64,000 nucleotides of DNA, taken from positions 2,619,501-2,683,500 of the forward strand of contig NC_084939.1 of the NCBI RefSeq assembly GCF_958298935.1. The letters are read 5' to 3'. Each line of letters opens with the position of its first letter. Within the stretch, counting starts at the first letter, position 1. Below the pieces are notes generated by a model. The model did not search any database. It was not told the DNA's origin and was given only the letters and a program-made list of their open reading frames with translations. Positions 52,862-64,000 of this stretch are shown here, piece by piece. The stretch comes from Phragmites australis (taxonomy: Eukaryota; Streptophyta; Magnoliopsida; Poales; Poaceae). Made by a program: the position numbers and the translations under genes.

Positions 52862-53905
52862 ATTTATGCATGCTCTGTAGCAAGCAAGCTATTTTCTAGT
52901 TTCAATGATTTTCATGGGACCAGCAAGGTACGGCCATGTTGGTTGGAAGGGGCCAACAAATTGGACGGCATGTTTTTTTTTTTCAACACGATTGAAGCAG
53001 TGAGCTCCCACAACGGATAATGCTTTATCTGTCAATTCTTGGCCATTTTCTAGTTTCTATCCATATTTATAGTTCTTCATCTTTTGGCAATACGAGAGAG
53101 AGGAGAGAGAGTTACATACGAGAATCTCTTTGTAATAAGTTTTTCGTTTTTTTTGCTCCAACAATTTTTTAGGTTCCTAAAGAATTTTTTAAGATTATTT
53201 CATGTACGATGAGATTCCCTTTTTATTTTATGAATTCTTTTAAAAAATATTAAAAATAAAAGAAATGAGAATAAGGAGAAAAGAAACTAAACGAAGAGAA
53301 TATGTTTGAGGATCGTCTTACCAGCTAGTTGTTATCTGTTGTGGTCTGTCACGATCGAGCTGTCGTGGATTAGCGGCAAACCACAACCACATGACGTGCT
53401 CACCACATTTTATATACACACAGACTTCCAAGTTGAATTAATTTTGCACGACACATCGTTCGCCGGAACTCTCGAGAGCTTGCCTGTCCCGACATGTTGG
53501 ATAAGATTTGTCAAATTCACCAGTCAGATGCACACGTGCAAAGTCTTTCTCCCCGAGAGGACACGTGTGAAACTCATTGTTTAATACGCTTGCTGTTGCT
53601 TTTGGTCGGTAGGGTTTGGTTTCCGAGATAATTTATTGTGTGCCATGGAAAACTCTTAAAAATCCCCAAGTTACCCTCGGAAACATTCTTGTTTCTCAGG
53701 TACTACTACTTTAAATTTTCATTTTTAGATATGATATTATCGTTGTAACAGAGTTGACAGTAGTGATACATAAAAAAGAAAAAAAATAGTTTTTCATTTT
53801 ATATGTCATTAAAATTAATACCATTATAATGTCAACGGTATATATGGATTGAAAAAAATTTCAAATAGTGACATATGATGGACGGAAACTTTTCCGACAG
53901 CTTTT
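52862..53905. other. Intergenic DNA with a dispersed repeat
   Basis: Positions 53097-53300 are the inverted relative of the repeat at 35288-35545. No gene is supported. Confidence 0.45.
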
Positions 53906-53910
53906 GATGG

Positions 53911-54126
53911 CATGGCCCATATATCCATAACCAGCCGGCCCATCTAAGCGGGCGAAGGCCTACAACTAATGGCTCCCTCTACGAGCCCAAGCTGATCCAA
54001 AGCCCACCTAAGGCCCACGGACCACCTTCGGCCCACGGCCCAGACCCAGCCATTCTTTGCCGCAGTATAATTGCTCCACCTCGTCTCCACACTCCCCTCC
54101 TCTCCCGGCGGCGTCTTAGGGTTTTG
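53911..54126 (+). promoter_or_regulatory. RPS15A: Ribosomal-protein promoter (site II + telo-box)
   Basis: At least five GGCCCA (site II, TGGGCC on the other strand) motifs lie between 53913 and 54042. A TATAATT sequence is at about 54067-54073, and a TTAGGGTTTTG telo-box (AAACCCTAA on the other strand) is at 54116-54126. This pairing is typical of plant ribosomal-protein genes, where TCP-type and related factors act on site II. Confidence 0.75.
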
Positions 54127-56951
<2,825 letters not shown>

Positions 56952-57582
56952 ATGAAATTTTGCAAAAGGATTATCGATTGGTGTAGTAGGATATTTATCT
57001 CATGATGAATCCTGCCCATTCCTAGTCATTTAATGGATGCACTTTGGGGGGCCTTGAGCCGTTTTAGTAGTTTTGATGAATTTTACTTTTGTGGTGCTTT
57101 TGGAATGTTATCAACTTATCACGTGCCTAGTGGTGCATCTTGCTTGTATTGGCTGTTGTTGAATTTGCCTGATTGATGTGTACGTCATTTGGAGTAGAGA
57201 GCGGATTAAGTTTTGCGTTGCTGGTTCCTTTGTAGTTTGTGCTTTCTCTTGGACATGTTATGCATGAATGACAAGTGTTAGGTGCTCTAGTTGAGTTTCG
57301 ATGAGGATGTTAGTAGCCACTGCGGTGAAACTTAGTTTAATTTACGAATGTTTACTTGCAGAAATTGTTTGGTCAGGGGACGGACACGGGGAACAGTCTT
57401 ATTTCTGAAAATGTGCCTTCTAAGTTCCTGTCAGCCTTTGTAGTCCATGTGTTTGTACACATGGATTACAGTCGTTTTGACCAAAGTCTATTGGTCCCTG
57501 GCATGTTATGTACAGGGCTTATACAGCTCAGAGAAATCACAGCCAGCGGATGCTTTTTGTTCTGCGGGACAAATTCTACAGG
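56952..57582. other. RPS15A 3' UTR and intergenic DNA
   Basis: The 3' UTR probably reaches about 57250. The 86-codon frame at 57356-57616 has no domain and crosses a transposon edge. Confidence 0.5.
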
Positions 57583-57591
57583 TATTCTGAA

Positions 57592-59284
57592 GGAAGTCCA
57601 TTTTTCATTTTCTTAACTATCGAATTGATTTAAAAATCATCTCTTATCTCAAAAACTAGAAATCTTAAGTCCTTCAACTTCTAAACCGTTCGCTATTTAT
57701 CTCTCGAGCCATTTTATGATGTTTTTGTACATGTGGGTATCTAAATTGGATATAACGTGGACATACATGTTCATTGGGTGCGTTAGCACCTTCGGCCGGG
57801 TTCTCCATACCTCCTCCGCAGTAAGCAGTAGTAGGGGCGTGCGGACTCACGTGACAGCAAGGACGACGCGGGCTCGAGGACGGCAACCTGCAAGAGAGGC
57901 GGTGCGGCCATAGGGCGACGGCGTGGCGAATCTTCCACGCAATAGGGCTTCAACGCAGCGGAGCTTCTGATCAATCTTCGCTCTTCCATGGCAGGCAGCG
58001 CACAGTAAGGATGACGGACGGTATTTGCGCCTAGTTGATCTTCCATGGCGTGGTGGTCAGTAGCTCTAGGGGCGCGTGCGGTGAATGGGCTTGACAGGTG
58101 GCGACCGTAGGACTTGGTGCGACAGGGACAAATCGGAGGTGAGGTTTCGATCAGTAGAGCTTCCCATCGGCTCGGCTCGGTGAACACGACCGGTGGCAAA
58201 ATCGCACAACGATGAAACACAACAGGGCTTTGGCTTCGCGTCTCCTCTCGATCGATCTCCATAGCGGCAAAGCTTTCGCGGAACACTTTGTGGGTGCGCC
58301 AACCCTCTCTCCTCTGCTTCATCCCGCCGGTGCGCCGCGTCGTTTTTCTCCTCAGCCTGGTCAAATTCGGTGAGCTACTTTGCCACAAGCTCTGCCTCGA
58401 CCTCCTCCTTCTCCCCGCTCCAATTTGACCATTTAGCCGTTGCGTTGCCACCCCACCAGAGCTCCTTCACTCTGAGGCCCGCGCAACCGTCACCGGTCCA
58501 ACCGGGGCGAGGTTCGACTCACCTCGATGAAGGGATTCACTCCCTGCATCGAGGCGATGCTGATGCGCCATTCAGTTCGGCCGAAAATGCACTGTAGCAT
58601 CACCGCCTCGTAGCCCCTTCTCCCTCCCGTTCGGCCACCGTGGGGCAGCTCCACCTGAGCGACTTTGCTGCCGGCAAGCCTTAGAAATTGACTTCCCGCA
58701 TCGAGGCGATGCTCATGCGCTCGCCGTTTTGGATCGAGATCCGCCGGAGCACCATCTCCACCGTTGGCCTGAGCCCTGGCCACCGCGCACGATCACTCGA
58801 CCTCCGCACATGCGCACGGTCGTTCGACCTCTGCGCATTGCAGAGGAGCGGGAGGGCCAGGTGGTAGGCGGCGAGGTCATTAGTGGGCACACCAGTCCTG
58901 CTCGTGGAGCAGCGTGTCGATGAGCGTGGTGCGCACGGAGGAGGCCGGGTCATGGACTCGCTGTAGCGCGACCGACATGAGTCACTGGACAAGTGGGGCT
59001 ATGGCATCACGACGACCATGAGCATGAGGAGGCGGAAGGTGGAGTGAAGAAGAAGAAGAGGCTAACAGGTGGGCCCCAATATGGGAAAGACTAGGTCAGT
59101 ATGGTCAGGTCACGCGGGATGCAAGTCATCAGCACCACGTGTGCAAAACTACTCTGAAATAGGTTGATGGATGAGTTTCAGACGATTTTAAATGTTGAGG
59201 GATTAAAGATTTCTAGTATTAAAGTTGAAGGTCGAAAATTAAACCAACTCGATAGTTGAGAGACGAAAAATAGATTTTTTTTCC
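57592..59284. mobile_element. MULE-like element with GC-rich cargo
   Basis: The 9-bp flanks are TATTCTGAA (57583-57591) and TATTCTAAA (59285-59293), 8 of 9 matching. Long inverted ends of roughly 100 bp share TTTTTC, AACTATCGA-TTG-TTT, ACTAGAAATCTT and CCTCAAC/CTTCAAC-like blocks. The interior at about 57770-59080 is much more GC-rich than the ends. A 222-codon minus-strand frame (57783-58451) has no domain. A near-repeat, GCATCGAGGCGATGCT, occurs at 58545 and 58702. A Pack-MULE with captured gene pieces is possible. Confidence 0.7.
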
Positions 59285-59293
59285 TATTCTAAA

Positions 59294-59810
59294 CTTTCAA
59301 AAGAGAACAATCCGCATAACTGTCTTTGATCATATTTTCATGTGTACATAGAATTCACCTGCAATTCGATCACCTTCGTCATATGCATAAAAAACTTACC
59401 CTGGTTTTCTTCCACCCATTCCAGAATGGTAACTTGAGAGTAACAAGAAACAAACTAACAATAGCTTGTTCTTTTATGTGTTGTGTTGCGCAAAATGCAG
59501 TAGCTTGAAAAATGGATCTGATCTTATGAGCAAGTTCTGCAAGGAGAACCCCTGGTTAGAGCTTGCAGTCTCTGAAACGCTCCAGCAAACTCTCCTAACA
59601 ATTTTTACTGACTGCATCAGAGACATCCACATCAACAGAGCCAGCAACTCAGAATCGAAAGGCTACAGAGCGGATTCATCAGAATCAGGATTCAAGAGTT
59701 GATTACCTTGGCAAAGTTTCAAGACAAGCATACTCATCACATTTCAAGAGTTCGGTTTCAACATAAAGGATATTGATGGCCACAATATGAACAATCGATT
59801 TTACAGAGTA
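59294..59810. other. Intergenic DNA with a possible relic exon
   Basis: A plus-strand frame at about 59500-59702 after a GCAG (CAAAATGCAG) looks protein-like (SKFCKENPWLELAVSETLQQ), but I do not recognise it and see no other exon for it. Confidence 0.3.
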
Positions 59811-62800
59811 GAGAAATTCTAAAAAGGAAACCAGTGTCACGTTAATGGCAGGGTGTTAAGTGTTATTATGAAATAATGTCCTCCTTGTGAGCAAATGGTT
59901 AACTGCACTATCCGTTTGGTTCCAGAGGACCAGACGTTCAATATGACCAAGCACCAAACCCCGAATAGCGTTCAAGAAAAGAGACGTAAATAGTTCTCTT
60001 GAACTTAAACAACTTATCTGAAAAGCGCATTCAAGGCGAAAATAATGAACCAAAAACAGCATTCCATCTTACAGTGTTGCAGAAACTCCTGTGCAACACA
60101 GAGAAACACTACATTATTACGAGTAGGCACCACATGACAAGATGCTTTATTAAATAAAAATTGTGTATTAAACGCCCCGTTTCTACTCTAGACAACCATA
60201 AATAATGTTGTGATGTTCATACCATCGGGTGTATACTTGCACAACCATAAATAATGTTGTGATGTTCATACCATCGGATGTATACTTGCAATCAGTAAGA
60301 TAATTTGTTGACAAAGATAGAAGCATTCTATTTAACACTTTAACTACTAGACATTTGACAACGTCAATCAAAACTTGATACAGGACATGCGTCGAGTAAA
60401 TAACTCTATAAACGGGCATATAAACGTCGAATGGCAAGAAGCGGCCATGGTGGTCTAGGGCAGGGGTCGCCCCTCGCGCCGCCTGGAGAAGGCGACCCAA
60501 GGTCAAAATCTGGCAGGTGTCTCACTACGACGTGCAAATGTTGATTAGCCAAAACGAGAAATTCCCTAATCATTTATCATTAGTAAAATAATCAATCTAA
60601 CACAAAAAGTACCGACATCACTCTAGAATTTGTTAGATGGAATATGAACTGTGTAATGTTTCTACTAGAAATTCTCACAATCCCAGGCAGGGACCTCAAG
60701 ATATGAGCCATGCATCAATACCTCTAATGAATATCCTTTTGACGTTTGAACTACAACCTACAAGACGTTTTTCCTTTACCATGCTGGACTGATATTTCAG
60801 ACCTGCCGGCCATTTTGGCCACTTGAGCTGCCCTCAAAAGTTGCGATCAAGCTGTCAGGATTCGGATCAATATGCAGATTTTCCAATTTCGCATCTAGGT
60901 CGTTCCCGCCTTCTGCCACGTTGATTGGTGGATCTGACAATTCTGTGTCGTTCGTCATGGTCTCAGAACTCTCATCCTCAACGTGAACCTCACTGCAACA
61001 ATAACGAATGTTGTGGGCTCAGCAGGTGAGAAAATAAAAGGTAATAGAGAAAACAGAAGGACATTCGGTGACAGGAGATTGTTTGCACTTTATAGAGTAG
61101 AAAACTTCTAAAAGGTAAACCAGTGACATGACTATGGCAGTCTGATGATAAAATAAGACCCACTTTGTGAACACATGGTTAACTGCAGTATCCGCTGGAC
61201 TTTTTGGAAGATTAGACTTTCAATATGGCCAACCACAAAATACCCAGTAGCATTCTAGAAAATCAAAAAAGAAAAACCCACATATTTTTAGATTGTGGAA
61301 AGCTAGTGAGTAACACTTGCTTATCTGTTGCACATCAGAAGTCTTGGTTGGTATTTGCTAGCGAACCTTATTGATAAGGAACTAAACTTCCCCTTCTTGT
61401 TAATGTTATTACATATGTTCATTTCTTTTACAATGAACTTAATTCTTCACAAAGAAGCATATATAACTAGAGCAAATAAACTTTCTAGAACCAGTACGAT
61501 AAACCCATACTGCACGCTGGCATGGATGGAGGAAACAACACATTACAGCTCTCAAGATAAACCATCAGTTTTAGAATTAACTTTTGACATGTTTTCATGG
61601 AATATACAAGGTTACTTTAAAACATATAAGAATATACAGGACGAATTCATACTTATCCATTTATCTTACAATTAAGAACTAAAGCCAGTATTCCATCTTT
61701 ACAAGTGTTGACGAAGGTTCTATGCAAGTGCAGCACAGACAAATACTTTTGTTATGAACAGGCACCACAGGACACTAGCAAAAGAAAATGATTTTGGAAT
61801 ACCCCCTTTTTCTACACTAGACAACCCTGAATAGTGTTATGTTGTTCATTACAGCAAGTGTATAATCATGATCAATAAGATAATTTGCTGACAAACGATA
61901 GAAGCAGTCTGTTGAACTACTTGACATTTGGCAACATCAATCAAAACTAGGTACAGGACAGGCATCGATTTAATTACTCTGTAAAAGGGTGCAAAGCAGA
62001 GCCAGGAAGTAATAGAACAGAATTAAACCAGAGCATTATTACCTTTCTTGATGATGCTCACTGATCTTTCGATTAATCTCCAAGTTTTCCACTTTTGCAC
62101 TTTCTGCCACTTCGATTGGTGGATCTGGCAATTCTGTGTTGTTTGCTGGGGTCTCAGAACTCTCACCTTCAGCATGAACCTCACTGAAACAATAACTTGT
62201 GAGCTGAGTAGGTCAGGAAACAAAAGGACATTCTGTGAAAGGGATTGTTTGGATATTAAAAAAGTCTGGAGAAATTTCTAAAAAAGAAACCAGTGGCACA
62301 GTAATGGCAGGGTGTTATGATGAAATAATATCCTGGTTAACTTCACTATCCGTTTGGCTCTAGAGGACCAGACCTTCAATATGATCAAGCAAAAAAAAAA
62401 AATCCCAATAGCATTCTAGAAAAAAGTAAATAGTTCTCGTGAACTTGAACTGTTTTTTTTCCAAAAAGCATGCTCAGGGTGAAAATAATGAACTAAGAAC
62501 AGTATTCTGTCTTTACAAGTGTTGCAGAAAGTACTGTGCAACACTAACAGACAATCCTATTATGAATAAGCGCCACAGGACTAGATGCTTTAGTAGAAAA
62601 CAAATGTGTATGAAACACCTTCTTTCTACACTAGACAACCCTAAATAATGGTACGTTGTTCATTCCATCGAGTGTATAACCACGGCCAAGATAAGTTGTT
62701 GACATATGATAGAAGCAGTCTGTTGAACTACTAGACATTTGACAACATCAATCAAAACTAGATACAGGACAGGCAATTGAGTAAATAACTCTATAAAAGA

Positions 62801-62882
62801 ATATCAGATACCCAGGAAATTATAGAAGTTACCTTTCTTGATGATTATCGATGATCTTTAGAGCCCCATCTGTGCACAAAGA
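59811..62882. repeat. Local triplication containing an exon
   Basis: Three diverged units in the same orientation begin near 59811, 61090 and 62272. Shared words are ACCAGTG.CA, ATGGCAG, GGTTAACT.CA.TATCCG, TTCAATATG, TCTA.ACTAGACAACC and ATCAATCAAAACT. The second and third units end at homologous exon ends CATCAAGAAAG|GTAA (62043 and 62833); the first is followed by the homologous last exon (60797-60992). Confidence 0.8.
60192..60289 (+). repeat. 49-bp tandem duplication
   Basis: ACAACCATAAATAATGTTGT through GTATACTTGC occurs twice in direct succession with one G/A difference. Confidence 0.95.
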
Positions 62883-64000
62883 CTGAAAGGAATTCATTGT
62901 TAGTACCTCTATTTTTCCTTTATATCATCGAATGGAACAATAGTAAGACTGAAAGGAATTCATTGTTAGTACCTCTATTTTTCCTTTATATCATCGAATG
63001 AAACAATAGTAAAACTGAAAGGAATTCTGTTGTGTAGTATTTCTACTTTTAGTTACATCAACAAATGAAACAATAACACAACTTAGGAGTGGTCCACAGA
63101 ATAGCTTTGGTTATTCATTTGGAAAACTGCGCAGATAAGCAGAAACAACATTCATCCGGATCTCACCTGTTTATCATCTCCCGTTTCCCGACCACCCTCG
63201 TTTGCATGGGATGTCTCTGAACCATCAGCCTCATTAGCGAATATTGCATCAATATCAGCAGCACTGATCCACTTAGCAGCTACTTCTGGATCTTCAGTCA
63301 TGCATTTCTTTAACTCTCTCTGCAAAGATTGCTATCAGTATACAATATGAGCAAATAGCTGTATAAGTAACTAGACCTAAACGAGAAAATCCTGGGATAA
63401 CAAACCCATAGGAATGATCTTGCAAGCGCCAGGATGATTTCGCGATAATCCAATGCAGAAGCTTTGAGAAAATTGTGCCACAACTCCTGTATTTCAGGAA
63501 GAGCCTCGGCAAACTGCAATGCAAAAACATGTGAAACATTAGTCTCGGTTTAAAACTACCACTACCAAGAATGCATCTATGGAGGAAATACTGAAGCGAA
63601 ATAATGCCATGCCACGCAAAATTTTCAAACCTCGCCACTAGATTTATCAGTAGGCAGAGTCTTCATTTTCTGCTTAATACTCTCAAGAAGCATATTTCCT
63701 TTCTTGCACTTCTTTTGTCGTATCTCAGGAAATGGCTTTGCTCCTACTCCACTTGAAGGTAAATAGAACAACCATTTGAACATATCACTCCTGTTCTCGA
63801 AGCTGATCATGTCTTGCTCGTCTGAATCTTGACAAAAAGCCACCCCATCCAGAGAATCATCAGCCTCTAATGCTTTGTCAGTGAGCTTTGGATCCAGAAC
63901 TGACTGCAGCCGCGGTAAGACTGCCCTCGGATGCTTGCTGCACATGTGTGACAATAGCAAACCAGTGTCCAGAAACTTCTTGCCATGACAAATGGGGCAA
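60797..64000 (-). CDS. C2H2-containing protein, possibly DUF629/UCH-related, 3' part
   Basis: Exons on the minus strand, 5' to 3': (edge 64000)-63631, 63513-63406, 63319-63167, 62882-62833, 62183-62043 and 60992-60797, all GT-AG with consistent phases (0,0,0,2,2). The visible protein begins CPICHGKKF and carries C-x2-C-x13-H-x4-H, then KHPRAVLPRLQSVLD. Helical blocks follow (LPEIQELWHNFLKASALDYR, WISAADIDAIF), then an acidic, Ser/Glu-rich tail ending GSSSGQNGRQV. The zinc-finger followed by a LLP/LPRLQS segment recalls plant DUF629 proteins linked to inactive ubiquitin hydrolases; this family call is weak. The exon at 62043-62183 (141 nt, phase 2-2) and the last exon share the segment EVH.E.ESSET..N.TEL.DPPI. 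The 5' part lies beyond the window. Confidence 0.75.
62881..63030 (+). repeat. 66-bp tandem repeat overlapping a splice acceptor
   Basis: GACTGAAAGGAATTCATTGT at 62881 recurs at 62947, with a partial third copy (ACTGAAAGGAATTC) near 63014. On the minus strand the unit carries GAATTCCTTTCAGTC; the copy at 62881 provides the acceptor of the exon starting at 62882. Confidence 0.9.

Noticed and set aside
57783..58451. 222-codon minus-strand frame as a real gene
   Set aside because: It lies wholly inside a MULE-like element, shows no domain and has mixed composition; reported as cargo only.

Overview
The window is nuclear DNA from a grass (Poaceae, probably panicoid). Genes have GT-AG introns, GC-rich 5' coding ends and plant-type promoters. 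The intergenic DNA is dominated by L1-like LINEs, SIRE-type copia LTRs, CACTA, MULE, hAT and Harbinger/Tourist-like elements. The grass assignment is inference from gene and repeat style.

Genes: (1) A three-exon gene on the minus strand at 2233-2798 encodes a 97-residue secreted precursor that looks like a tyrosine-sulfated PSY peptide hormone. It is too fragmented to show as a long ORF. (2) An intronless calmodulin-like EF-hand protein with an N-terminal hydrophobic segment lies at 22431-23009 (+). (3) A six-exon DEAD-box RNA helicase of the DED1/DDX3 subfamily (606 aa) lies at 36700-40561 (-). (4) An intronless UGT72B-like UDP-glycosyltransferase (480 aa) lies at 45984-47426 (+). (5) Ribosomal protein S15a (uS8, 130 aa) has a 5'UTR intron and a telo-box/site II promoter; its CDS is 56376-56951 (+). 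(6) The 3' part of a minus-strand gene that runs off the right edge, 60797-64000, has a C2H2-like motif and a recently duplicated exon. These genes show no operon-like or pathway relation.

Repeats: Positions 4006-20862 are one nested transposon. A roughly 6.7-kb LINE with an 11-bp target-site duplication was hit by solo LTR A and, separately, by solo LTR B. LTR B received solo LTR C, and LTR C received a defective copia element. Each level has its own target-site duplication and TG...CA ends where LTR-type, so the order of insertion can be read directly. Positions 25188-26433 are a CACTA element carrying a 137-bp tandem array. Positions 27759-30450 are a second truncated LINE.

Positions 31.0-35.3 kb hold a diverged segmental duplication in which one copy carries a Tourist-like MITE and the other a hAT element with an 8-bp duplication. 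Positions 57592-59284 are a MULE-like element with 9-bp duplications and a GC-rich interior. Positions 59.8-62.9 kb are a local triplication that created the duplicated exon of gene 6. The remaining intergenic DNA is AT-rich and shows little beyond short tandem repeats and two more Tourist-like MITEs.
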